Below, piece by piece: positions 33,105-42,473 of a stretch of DNA of 64,000 nt. The stretch lies in the IMG/VR virus record IMGVR_UViG_3300042731_009849, positions 1-64,000 of that record; one strand, 5' to 3'. The notes under the pieces were generated by a model. That model was not told where the DNA came from and did not search any database. It saw nothing but the letters and a program-made list of their open reading frames with translations. How positions within the stretch are numbered: position 1 is the stretch's first letter; every line of letters begins with the position of its first letter. The DNA is from a virus. The position numbers and the translations under genes are program-made.

Positions 33105-33760
33105 ATGAAACTTTTCCGGAATGGCCAAAAATCTGTTCCACCATACGTGTGAAATCTGAAGTTCTTTCACGTAAGAGAATTTTAATCAGTGATCCTGCAG
33201 CTCAGAGAATGAATTCCACTCAGTGGAACTTTGAGCTGCTGGGTTTGGTTGAGCGAGACAAGCGGAAGTATGAGGATATTTCTTCGATCATGAAAGTATC
33301 TCGTAATTCTCTTATAGACATGTTGGGTCTAAATACCATACCTGTTGAAGAGAGTCTTGTGGATGAAGAGGGTAACACTTATACCAGACTGCGTAAGCCT
33401 GACGAGAATGAAATAACTCCTCTGGCGTTTCTTTGCGGAAATGATGCAGTACTTAGTAAAGTGGCTGAATCTCATGCAGAGCTGCAGAAGCAGGAAGAGC
33501 TTGAAGAGAAGGAAGAGTCAGGCAAGATTGTTATGATGACTCCTGAAGAGCTTGACGAGTTTATGCAGGATGATGATTTGATATTCCCCGATGATCCTGA
33601 AGAGCTTGAAAAGAAACTTAAATGGGAATCATTCGAGAATAAGGAAATTCTTAAGCATATGGTTAAGCCTATGAACCAAAAGGATGATATACTAAATGAG
33701 AGTAATCCTTCCGTAGTGGAAGGGGAGCGCAGGAGATCTTCAACCTTCCGGATTAAGTAG
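32568..33760 (+). CDS. Tail assembly chaperone, frameshifted long form gpGT-like (397 aa)
   Basis: A -1 slip at A AAA AAG joins 165 codons of the first frame to 232 codons of the second, which is open without stops from the slip to 33760. The second frame has no convincing start of its own (its first candidate is a GTG at 33149 without a ribosome site), which supports a fusion. The GT part is acidic and helical, with a run of Glu near its middle. Its TAG overlaps the GTG of the first tape-measure gene. Both forms act in tail assembly in known phages. Confidence 0.8.
33056..33119 (+). promoter_or_regulatory. Programmed -1 frameshift signal
   Basis: The slippery A AAA AAG (33056-33062) equals the E. 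coli dnaX type. After a 6-base spacer, CCGGAGAG (33069-33076) can pair with TTTTCCGG (33112-33119) over eight positions including two G-U pairs, a suitably placed stimulatory stem. Confidence 0.75.
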
Positions 33761-36132
33761 TGGCAGACTTAGATACTCAATACGTTCTTTCGTTCGATGT
33801 ACAGGAGCTCACCAGGCAGATGGCAGAGCTCCAGGCTGCATACAGTGTATTCACCTCCGGAGTACAGCAGACATCCCGAGATATTAACACTTCCTTGACA
33901 GATATCGAAAACAAGGTGGTAAATATCTCATCAGCTCTGGATTCTTCCTATTCAAAGCTGGATACTTTTTATACTTCATTTCTCTCCAGACTTGAGACAT
34001 CTTCCCAGCTGTTTTCAGAAATTGACAGTAATGCAAAAAGTCTTCACAATCAGTTAAAAGTTCTTGGTGATTTTAATCTGAAATCAAACGGATCCAACGT
34101 TCCTGCAGGTGCTGCGGCAGGTGGTCAGGGTTTTAATTTTAGTATCTCAGGTGGTGCTCAGAACGTTGAAGAGCTGCAGAAGTCTTTAGCTACTGCAGAG
34201 GCTGTTAGCAGGGCTGCCAAAAAAGCCATAGAAGAATCAAAGAAGGCTGAAAAGTCCTGGAAAGACTCTGCCAAGAAAATTGGGGGATATCTTGTAAAAG
34301 AGCTTAAAACTGCCAAGTCAAAAATAAGTGGGATGCTCAGCGGTTTTAGTGGGGGAGCTCTCGGCACTGGTTTCTTGGGTATGGGTGCTTTAGCTTTGAT
34401 AAGCTCCATGGTGATGGGTGTTCAGGAGAGGCAGCGCAAGGGTGCTCAGAGAGGGGAGATGGCTAACGCGTATGAGGCGGCAGGAAACCTCTTTGAGAAG
34501 ACATCTCAACAGGCTGTAAAATGGGCTTCCAATTTTCAGGAGAAGGCTCAGTACCATTACGGGATCGGGCGTAAAGAGATCCAGTCTGTTATGGAGGCTA
34601 TTGTTAAAGGAGGACACGCTGCAGAGTTGTCAATGTCTGACTTTAACAAGTCTGTGTCGGATGTTAATGCAAACATTCTTACACAATCCTTAGCACTCGA
34701 TAAAGCATTCAACCAGGCTGCCGGTACTACGATAAAGCAGGCGGATAAACTTGTACAGGAATTTGGAGGTACTATCGGAGGGGCTGTTGAGCAACTGAAG
34801 ATGCTTAATTATGAGGCTCAACGATCTGGTATGTCTATGGACAAGTTTGTTAATTCAATACTGTCAGGCCAATCATCGCTGATGCAGTATAGGGTTGATA
34901 TGTCTGAAGTAGCGTCTGTGATGAAGGGGTTGAAGAAAACTTATGAAGATATGGGTATGGGAGAGGCTCAGGCAGGAGCTTTATCTGCGAAGGTCACTGA
35001 AGGAATGGGCGGTGTTTTTGGGGGTATGAGCGAGTCTCAGAAGCAGGCTTTTGCTATTTATTACTTTAAGAAAAAACAAGGAAAAGATTATTCAACAAAA
35101 GGTCATGAAGCTCTTGTAAGAATGGAGGAGCTTTTTTTGCAAGGAGGTGGAGAATCTTCAGGAGCACTGCTTAGTTTAATTGAATGGCTTAATACAGACG
35201 CAACCGCAGGGGCTAAGAGTGTATACGATAGAAAGCATATACTTAAAGGTGGCTACGGCTTAAGCAGTCTACAGGCTCAAGGTATTGTTGATTACTACAA
35301 TGCCAACAGAACACCTGAAGGTTTGGCTCCTATGACCCCTGAACAGGAAAAGCAGTGGAAACAGACGTTTAACATTGAAGGATCGCAATTAACACAGCTC
35401 CAGAAGAATCAGAGAGATCTTATCGATGGACTTGCCAAGGTGGGTGAAGGTCTTCTTAATCTGGTATCAAATATCCTGGCAACTTTAATACTGGGAATCA
35501 GGTCGATTCCTCCATTGGTTCATGCAGCAGTAACTGCTTTAGATCCCACTGCATCCAAGGAAGATCGTAACGCTGCATTTGGGAACATTGATAAGATAGG
35601 GCAGACTCAAAGCACTTTTTTTGAAGGAATGTCTGATGCTGTTTCTAAGATCATTGAAGGTTACAAAAACGTTGCTTCAGCATTAGGTGATACGATCTCT
35701 ATAATTGACCAGTTAGGTAGTATTAAGAGGGCTGCTACAGCTGATGTAGGATCTGTAAACTGGACAAGCATGTGGAACACCGTAAAGGATACTAAAGAGG
35801 CTGTAGACAACCTAATGAGCTCTCAGACAGAGAGAGATATGCTAATGAGATCCTTGACTGATCGGGTAGAGTTTCTTGCAGATGTTGTGCTAAACAAGAC
35901 AGGTGTTTTATCAGATAGTGCGGTTAAGGCTCGGGAACAACAGAGACAGAAAGCTACTGACGTGGCATATGATTCTGCAAAAAGATGGGAAGGTCCTACG
36001 ATGAAAGGATCTGTCTCAAAAGATAGTCTATCTAAGAAGGTAAAAAAAGGAGTAACTGCAGTAATAAATGCAGGAGACCTTGACAAGTCTGACATGATAC
36101 GCAATCAGAGAAGAGTGGGGCGAACTCCGTGA
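33760..36132 (+). CDS. Tape-measure-like protein 1 (790 aa)
   Basis: Sets tail length and travels through the tube. Residues 1-190 are coiled-coil helix, about 199-222 a Gly-rich hydrophobic segment, followed by Val-Gln-Glu-Arg-Gln-Arg, then long helices. A second hydrophobic segment lies near 570-590. The start is a GTG overlapping the chaperone stop. The following gene encodes a paralogue: the hydrophobic segment with Glu-Arg-Gln-Arg and a block ending Val-Lys-Gly-Gly (266-285 here, 215-234 there) align. Position after gpG/gpGT is the usual tape-measure position. Confidence 0.75.
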   Translation: MADLDTQYVLSFDVQELTRQMAELQAAYSVFTSGVQQTSRDINTSLTDIENKVVNISSALDSSYSKLDTFYTSFLSRLETSSQLFSEIDSNAKSLHNQLKVLGDFNLKSNGSNVPAGAAAGGQGFNFSISGGAQNVEELQKSLATAEAVSRAAKKAIEESKKAEKSWKDSAKKIGGYLVKELKTAKSKISGMLSGFSGGALGTGFLGMGALALISSMVMGVQERQRKGAQRGEMANAYEAAGNLFEKTSQQAVKWASNFQEKAQYHYGIGRKEIQSVMEAIVKGGHAAELSMSDFNKSVSDVNANILTQSLALDKAFNQAAGTTIKQADKLVQEFGGTIGGAVEQLKMLNYEAQRSGMSMDKFVNSILSGQSSLMQYRVDMSEVASVMKGLKKTYEDMGMGEAQAGALSAKVTEGMGGVFGGMSESQKQAFAIYYFKKKQGKDYSTKGHEALVRMEELFLQGGGESSGALLSLIEWLNTDATAGAKSVYDRKHILKGGYGLSSLQAQGIVDYYNANRTPEGLAPMTPEQEKQWKQTFNIEGSQLTQLQKNQRDLIDGLAKVGEGLLNLVSNILATLILGIRSIPPLVHAAVTALDPTASKEDRNAAFGNIDKIGQTQSTFFEGMSDAVSKIIEGYKNVASALGDTISIIDQLGSIKRAATADVGSVNWTSMWNTVKDTKEAVDNLMSSQTERDMLMRSLTDRVEFLADVVLNKTGVLSDSAVKAREQQRQKATDVAYDSAKRWEGPTMKGSVSKDSLSKKVKKGVTAVINAGDLDKSDMIRNQRRVGRTP

Positions 36133-38903
36133 TAGTTGATCTGGAAAAACTTGAGGAGATGAAGTACTTATTGTCCAGTACAGGGGCAGTTCTTTCTGAT
36201 TTATCACGTCAGAATGATGAGTACTTTAACAGCATCTACCTGCAGACAGAGAAATTAACGGAACTGATGAAGAGTGTAATTTCACAGGATGAACTACATA
36301 AAGTTTCTTCATTTGCTGATACCGTAATGGAACAGATGTCTAAAGTTGATTCTATCCTCGACACAATGTCTTCCATCAGTACTCCTGAAGTGGACAAGTT
36401 TTCTGAATCTGTTAATAAATTGTCTGATCATTTCTCTGCAGTTTCCGGAGATCTAAAGGACAAGAAGAACTCTGATAAAAGAAAGCAGCTGAAAGTTCCC
36501 AAGAAAGAGAAACGTAAGCCTAATAAAGAGGTTGAGTCTGTAAAATTTAAATTAAAGGGTTTTCTTAACTCTTTGAAACTTCCTGTTCTTGGTGCTGTAG
36601 GTGCTGGTCTTATAGGTCTAATCGCTTATGGTGTTGCCGAGAGACAGCGTTTACAGGCTGAGGCTGGTGAAGTATCAGACATTCTGGTAATGGCGTCAGA
36701 TGGGCATTTAAAGAAGCTGCAGGGAAAGGCTCAGAGAACTGTAGCAGCAGTACAGGAATCTCTTCAGAAGTTCTACGGAATCAGCAGACAGGAATATCAG
36801 GCAGCTCTTTCAGAAATGGTTAAAGGCGGTATAGCTACTGCTGAGTGGAGTCAGTCTGCAGATAGAGACCTTGGTTTAGTTGGAAAAAACTTCCACACTC
36901 TCTCGTTAGGCGTTGACAAGCTGCTTAACATTGCTGGAGGATCAACTGCCAGAGACATGGTTGATAACCAGCACAGATTTGGGATGTCTTTGAAGGAGTC
37001 TACCGATTACCTGAACAGATCTCTTGTACTGGGTACTACAACAGGTCTTGGTTATTCCAAATTTTATGAATCTGTCAAAGACGCTTCCGTAGAAACAGAG
37101 AAACTGGGATTCAATGTTCAAACTACTGCAGAATTTATGGCTAATATGCAGGAACATTTTGACAGTCTGTATATCCCTAAATTTATAGGAGCTGCGTTAA
37201 TCAACAAAGGCATAAAAGGAATCTCTTCAGGTATTCAAGGGATGTCTGAAGGGTGGAAAACTGAGATTGCTGAGAGTTTGGGTATGGGAACTGGGTTAGA
37301 GGCGTTAATTAATTTTCAAGAGACTTGGTCTCGTCTGTCTGAGAATAAAGGGGATCCGGAAGCTCTTCAAAAATTTGTTACTGGTGTTGTTAAAAAGTTC
37401 GTAGAGTATTTTAAAGACGAATATACTACTAAACATAAACTCCAGCAGTCAGATATAGGAATGAGTGCTGAAGGAGCTACTTTAGCTTGGGAAGTTTATC
37501 AAAACAGTCTTATAGAGAAGGATCCAACAAAATCCAGTGAAGCTAAGGAAAAGGCTGCCGAGGCTTCTAAAGAAGCTTTTAAAAATCTTAGAAACTCTTA
37601 TAAGACAGAGGCTCAAAAAAGAACTCAGTGGGAAAGAGATATGAATAAGTGGATGAAGCATATTTCTCATATAGGAATGGGTTTAATGGGTCTTGTTGCA
37701 AATGCTCTGTCCAAGATGATTTTGTTCTGGAGATATGTCCCGGAGATGTTTGGGACGTTTTTTGAAAAAGGTGGATCTGCCCGTCGTGATGCAATTATAA
37801 GATCGATAGAAAAGACGGTAGGTAATACCAAATCCTCAACAGATCTGATTGAGCGTGGGTTTAAAGGCTTGGTTGATGCAGGTATCTCTTTGATGGGGGA
37901 CGCTTTTGGGCAGTCCATCAAAAACCTTAAGAGTGCATTCAGTACAGATTTGTCGATAGATACCCATAAGGCAGCTGTATCAGACAGGGAAGCTATCAGA
38001 AGTAATATGGGTATTGGCAGAGGCACTTCTCCTGGTGTAGTAATAGCAGCTCCTCCAACTGTAAGGACTGTGTACGTACCTCAGTCAGGTCCTGCTGTAG
38101 CTTCTGTGGAAGTACCTGAGTATGAAGCCGCCAAAGCTGCTTATGCCAGGAACCCTTATGGTCCTGCCAAGCTCGCGATGGACTACTGGAAGGGAACAGA
38201 ACCTCTTCAGATAGTGTCCTATGGAGTAGATGACTCAGGATCTATTCATTTGGCCTTAACCGGTCAGTGCCCCAGGTGCGGTCTTGATTATGATGAAGGT
38301 TTTGATGAAGGGTCTTACATGGATGACTGGGATAAAGCAACTGGAATTAAATTTAAATCCACAAAGAAACCAGGGGAATCTCAGTACATCAATTTGGATT
38401 CTTCTGATGCGATGAGTCGGGTAAAAGAACTTGAAATGTCTAAGAAAAGAAAGCAGGAAATTCAAGAATCTGGTCAGGAATTGGATCCTCTCGATCCTGC
38501 ACTAAAGGCACCTTTGAAAGTATTGGCTGCAGCGTACCCAGGGAAAGCTATCAAGTTGTACAGCTCTGAACGGGTGGGTGAAGAAGGTAATAAAGGCGTG
38601 CATGCCACAGGTAAAGCGCTTGATCTGGGAGTAGAGGGTGTGTCAAAAGAGGACGTGTTTAGAACTCTCTATGAGAAAGGTTACGGAACTAAAAAAGGAG
38701 GTCTTGGTTACTACACTAATACTCCTTTTGTGCATGTTGATGTCAGGAAAAAACACCCTTGGTTGGGGGTTGATACGTCAAAAGTTGGAGAGAAGTCCTC
38801 TGAAGAGAGTAGAGTGTCCAATCCTGAAGAATGGATTGATCAAAACTTATACAAATCTGAGGATACTTCGTTTAAGGCTCCTGTTACGGAAAGTGGTTTA
38901 TAA
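36129..38903 (+). CDS. Tape-measure-like protein 2 with C-terminal M15 peptidase domain (924 aa)
   Basis: The first 600 residues parallel the preceding protein: coiled coil, hydrophobic segment at about 150-170, Glu-Arg-Gln-Arg at 171-174, and the Val-Lys-Gly-Gly block at 231-234. A Cys-x-x-Cys lies near 718. Residues about 790-880 carry the zinc-peptidase pattern of family M15: His825 and Asp832 in His-Ala-Thr-Gly-Lys-Ala-Leu-Asp, and His869 in HVDVR. M15 enzymes cut peptidoglycan peptides, so this end could open the cell wall during infection. The start is a GTG overlapping the previous stop, implying coupled translation. Confidence 0.75.
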   Translation: MIVDLEKLEEMKYLLSSTGAVLSDLSRQNDEYFNSIYLQTEKLTELMKSVISQDELHKVSSFADTVMEQMSKVDSILDTMSSISTPEVDKFSESVNKLSDHFSAVSGDLKDKKNSDKRKQLKVPKKEKRKPNKEVESVKFKLKGFLNSLKLPVLGAVGAGLIGLIAYGVAERQRLQAEAGEVSDILVMASDGHLKKLQGKAQRTVAAVQESLQKFYGISRQEYQAALSEMVKGGIATAEWSQSADRDLGLVGKNFHTLSLGVDKLLNIAGGSTARDMVDNQHRFGMSLKESTDYLNRSLVLGTTTGLGYSKFYESVKDASVETEKLGFNVQTTAEFMANMQEHFDSLYIPKFIGAALINKGIKGISSGIQGMSEGWKTEIAESLGMGTGLEALINFQETWSRLSENKGDPEALQKFVTGVVKKFVEYFKDEYTTKHKLQQSDIGMSAEGATLAWEVYQNSLIEKDPTKSSEAKEKAAEASKEAFKNLRNSYKTEAQKRTQWERDMNKWMKHISHIGMGLMGLVANALSKMILFWRYVPEMFGTFFEKGGSARRDAIIRSIEKTVGNTKSSTDLIERGFKGLVDAGISLMGDAFGQSIKNLKSAFSTDLSIDTHKAAVSDREAIRSNMGIGRGTSPGVVIAAPPTVRTVYVPQSGPAVASVEVPEYEAAKAAYARNPYGPAKLAMDYWKGTEPLQIVSYGVDDSGSIHLALTGQCPRCGLDYDEGFDEGSYMDDWDKATGIKFKSTKKPGESQYINLDSSDAMSRVKELEMSKKRKQEIQESGQELDPLDPALKAPLKVLAAAYPGKAIKLYSSERVGEEGNKGVHATGKALDLGVEGVSKEDVFRTLYEKGYGTKKGGLGYYTNTPFVHVDVRKKHPWLGVDTSKVGEKSSEESRVSNPEEWIDQNLYKSEDTSFKAPVTESGL

Positions 38904-39700
38904 TGGCAGTTACTAATACATTTGAAAGAGATACTCTTGTTTCAGATTTTTCCATGGTGCTGGAGAGATCATTGTCACCCTACGGAGATAAGTCCATAAG
39001 GGTACCTTTCTACCTCACGTCAAGCTATCGCCAGGCTAACGGAATCCCTGGTGTAAGCATGCTGATGAATCCTTCTTCTGTTCATTTTGTTCAGGCAAAA
39101 AGGACTACTAGAAGAGACACTCAGGCAGGATCTGTCTTTTACCATTGGACAAATAAAGATGGTCGGAACAATGACATACTCAGTATGGAGTTTACAGGAC
39201 AGACTGGTAATATTGGCGTAAATTTTGGTACCGTTAATAACGGGGCTTCCGAAGCTCTTGGTTATCTCTGGAACAAAATTACTGGAGAAAAGACTCAGGC
39301 TGTAGACGAGATAAACAACATTGCTGCAGAGAATCGCAGTGTTTCTTCTACTCAGTTGGCAGTGGCGTTAAAAGGTGGTGGTTACAGCGTATCAGGCGCT
39401 GCCCGTTTAAGCAACTTCTACAATTTGTACTCTCTCACGAGGGAACCGATGATTGATCCATACACCAAAGTGCCTATTCAGTACTTTATTTCATACAGTA
39501 GTCCTGCTTTTGCAAATACATTTGTAACTTTTATTGGTCACTTCAACAATGTTCTTGATTTCACTGACGATGCTACGTCTCCTTTTAATGTCCGTTATAG
39601 CTTCGGTTTTACTGTACTGTCTTCCATGCCTTCCATGGATGCAATTTATACGACAGTATCTTCCAACTTAAGCTCTGTTTTTATGAATCCTTTGGGGTAA
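38903..39700 (+). CDS. Baseplate or tail-tube adaptor protein (265 aa)
   Basis: A beta-rich protein with a Met-Asn-Pro-Ser-Ser-Val segment near residues 54-60 followed by Lys-Arg and a Trp-containing strand, a pattern seen in baseplate proteins encoded just after tape measures. The ATG overlaps the previous stop. It is followed by the large hub-like gene. Likely joins tube to baseplate hub; no exact counterpart named. Confidence 0.6.
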   Translation: MAVTNTFERDTLVSDFSMVLERSLSPYGDKSIRVPFYLTSSYRQANGIPGVSMLMNPSSVHFVQAKRTTRRDTQAGSVFYHWTNKDGRNNDILSMEFTGQTGNIGVNFGTVNNGASEALGYLWNKITGEKTQAVDEINNIAAENRSVSSTQLAVALKGGGYSVSGAARLSNFYNLYSLTREPMIDPYTKVPIQYFISYSSPAFANTFVTFIGHFNNVLDFTDDATSPFNVRYSFGFTVLSSMPSMDAIYTTVSSNLSSVFMNPLG

Positions 39701-39704
39701 ATGT

Positions 39705-42464
39705 ATGACTTCTGTAAATTCTTTATTAGGAGGATCTGTAAACAGGGTAGCTTTTCCCAAGGCCAGAGTTTTTGTTTACGGTCAGGAAGTTTCTGCAGAT
39801 ATTATTGATATCAGGATTAATCAATCCTCCGGCAGCCTGGAGAGAGCTCCTTCCACATGCTCTATTACTCTGGCAAACTCAAACGATAAATACATACTGA
39901 CTAATAAAGATATGCGAAAGATAGGAGTACTTAAGCAGAAGATGCAAGGTACCTGGAAAGACGCTTTGGCGTCCACCTATGACAATCCTTCAGGTTTTAA
40001 TGGGATAGAAGCTTCTCTGATTGATCTTTATGTAGATCCGTATGTCTCTGATAACGGTACTGTAAATGTCAATCAGCAGGGCAGCAGATGGTCTGTTGAC
40101 ATAGATCTCCCAGGAGAAGATGCATTATATCCTTTAGGCGGGAAGTCTTTAGATCCTGCCACTCTTCAGAGCCTGGTGGAGCGGTTGGCATACAAGTCAC
40201 CTCAAGAGATTTATCAGACTCTTGCAGGTATGACCGATGATTCCGGTAATCCTCTGGTATTGAATGCAGATGATGCACTGACTCTGAGTCAGAGACTGGA
40301 AGGACTGCGTCTGGTTTCTGACAGACCTATAACAGACAGCGGTCTCTTTGATGTTCTGTCTACTGAGATGGATGTACCTTTTGGGGTAAAACAGGCAGTT
40401 GTCTCCAGTAAAATGAAGAACACTGTACATATTGTTCCTGATAATAGGAATTACGATGCTCTGACGTATGAAGACAAATTAATTTATGAATACCCAATGA
40501 GTGCAGGTGACTGTATCTTTAATTCAAATGATCCTGTAAGGGTGGCATTAAGAGATCCTTTCAATCCTCAAATTTGGTACTGGAGCTTTACAGGATTCCT
40601 TGATACGTTTACAGAGTATTCTGGAGTTAATAAGGAATCAACCTTAACGCTGTCTTTTACTGACGTAACAAAGATGGCCCGCTATGCTACTATAGGTATA
40701 GGAACAGGTATTACAGAGGCGTCTGAGGCTCCTATAGCGTCAATTGAAGGGGCTCAGACTGCAACCAACCAAGGGGTTATTGTAGACAAGGAACTATTCA
40801 GCAATCTTCCAGTGTATTCTATTGTTGAGTCAATATTTTTCGGTTCTAAATCTGCAGCAAATATTTCAGATTCTGCCACTTCAGTTTTGATTGAGAATTT
40901 AAAAGACCTATCCAAAGAAGAGTTGGATAGGTACCTCCTTGAGAGTGATAAAATGACCTTGGAGGACTGGTACAGATCCATTTCAGCAAGTACTGAGTCT
41001 GCTCAAATTAACTCACGAGTAAAGCTGGTGGAAGGCTCTACTGACTATGAAGTGGCAAAGAACAAAGTTCTTGATGATTTGAGGGTTAAAAGGCGTGGTA
41101 AGTTAAATTCTCTGGATTACCCAGGTGTTACCTCTCCTCGTCATATTGCGTTTAAGCGTAATGGTAACTACAGTGGGATCTATCATTATGTTTATGGAGA
41201 TCCTGATTCAGCAGATAACAGCGTTGGTGCTATTCCTATCAAGGATTTGCGGGATTGGAATGAGGTAGTGCATCACAGGGTGCGTGTTTCTGATTTGCAG
41301 ACTATGCATGTTGATGCAGTTAATCTGGTTGAGCCTGGCAAGGACATTACTCTGGATCAGGCAATCTGGAAGATTGGTACGAATATAAAGGACTACCCTG
41401 TTGGTGGTGGTAGAGTTTTCTACATGGCTCCTGCAGGGCTGACTTCAGTAATAGGGTTGAATGCTCTTGATCGTGCGTTCGGCGGAGCAGGGTCTGTATA
41501 TTCATCTTTCAAGGACAGACTTTCATACTTGTATGATCTGGCGGACGCTATTGACTGGCGTTGCTATGCTACTCCAAAAGGTGACTTTGTTTTTGAAATG
41601 CCTTTTTATGATTACAACCCTTCAGATTTTTGGGCAAACAAGTCAGTTATTGCAAAACCTGCTGACAAGAACCTTGATCAGATTAGCAGCATAACTACCA
41701 GTGCTTTTTTTGGAAGAGGTGATGCAGTATTTTCCAACGTTAATTCTGCAGACACTGCCAGCTGGAATTTGCTTTATGATGAGCTCTCTTTATATTCCGG
41801 GGCGTTTAACCTGTATAATACAGAAAAGCCTGATATACCTTATGACTATTCGTCATGCTTTTCAATACAACCTTACGAACAATCGGATTATTCAAACACT
41901 AATACTGATAATGGGGTTATTACGAGTTATCGTACTAAGGTGAATTGGGTTGAGGGTAGATCTGATGCGAACAGTGGGTACAGAAAAGAAGTTGTTGTAT
42001 ATGATCCTACTCTGTTTCCAACACTGGGGTATCGTCAGTCTGAAGGTGAAGAGATGTGGTACTTTATAGACTCCAACGAAGAAGCGGCAGTATTTTCAGC
42101 ATTGCAGCTCAATAAGATAAATTCCAATGCACGTAATCTGTCCATAACGACTACTCCCAAGTTTGGTTTAATGGTAAACAGGCCTTTATATTGGGGACAC
42201 CGTAATTACTATTGTACCACGGTTTCAATGTCTCATTCTATGACCTGGAACAGTGAAATTTCTACCTCAGTAAATCTGAATAATGTACGTACATGGTCAG
42301 GAGAAATAGATCCTGATACCGGACAGTTGGTATACAGGCATTTTGGAGACAGCAGAAGACCTTTCAACTTGGCAACACTTTTCAAGGAGCTTAATGAAAA
42401 ACGAAAAGGATCTGTATCAGATTCTTCCAAAGACAACCAGAACTACAAGTTCTACTTTCAATAG
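39705..42464 (+). CDS. Large baseplate hub-like protein (919 aa)
   Basis: Residues 15-60 contain a beta domain (Phe-Pro-Lys-Ala-Arg-Val-Phe-Val-Tyr-Gly, then a Ser-Ile-Thr-Leu-Ala strand) resembling the first domain of hub and late-control proteins. Around 270-340 is a second beta domain with Trp-Tyr-Trp-Ser-Phe-Thr-Gly-Phe. A helical insertion spans about 370-500. Position before the spike-like gene matches the hub gene of contractile phages, but at 919 residues it is much longer than T4 gp27 or P2 gpD. Probably not enzymatic. Confidence 0.6.
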   Translation: MTSVNSLLGGSVNRVAFPKARVFVYGQEVSADIIDIRINQSSGSLERAPSTCSITLANSNDKYILTNKDMRKIGVLKQKMQGTWKDALASTYDNPSGFNGIEASLIDLYVDPYVSDNGTVNVNQQGSRWSVDIDLPGEDALYPLGGKSLDPATLQSLVERLAYKSPQEIYQTLAGMTDDSGNPLVLNADDALTLSQRLEGLRLVSDRPITDSGLFDVLSTEMDVPFGVKQAVVSSKMKNTVHIVPDNRNYDALTYEDKLIYEYPMSAGDCIFNSNDPVRVALRDPFNPQIWYWSFTGFLDTFTEYSGVNKESTLTLSFTDVTKMARYATIGIGTGITEASEAPIASIEGAQTATNQGVIVDKELFSNLPVYSIVESIFFGSKSAANISDSATSVLIENLKDLSKEELDRYLLESDKMTLEDWYRSISASTESAQINSRVKLVEGSTDYEVAKNKVLDDLRVKRRGKLNSLDYPGVTSPRHIAFKRNGNYSGIYHYVYGDPDSADNSVGAIPIKDLRDWNEVVHHRVRVSDLQTMHVDAVNLVEPGKDITLDQAIWKIGTNIKDYPVGGGRVFYMAPAGLTSVIGLNALDRAFGGAGSVYSSFKDRLSYLYDLADAIDWRCYATPKGDFVFEMPFYDYNPSDFWANKSVIAKPADKNLDQISSITTSAFFGRGDAVFSNVNSADTASWNLLYDELSLYSGAFNLYNTEKPDIPYDYSSCFSIQPYEQSDYSNTNTDNGVITSYRTKVNWVEGRSDANSGYRKEVVVYDPTLFPTLGYRQSEGEEMWYFIDSNEEAAVFSALQLNKINSNARNLSITTTPKFGLMVNRPLYWGHRNYYCTTVSMSHSMTWNSEISTSVNLNNVRTWSGEIDPDTGQLVYRHFGDSRRPFNLATLFKELNEKRKGSVSDSSKDNQNYKFYFQ

Positions 42465-42473
42465 GTGATACTC

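Noticed and set aside
33149-33760. Second chaperone frame as an independent gene from a GTG
   Set aside because: No ribosome site, and the frame is open back to the slippery heptamer; frameshift fusion explains it better.
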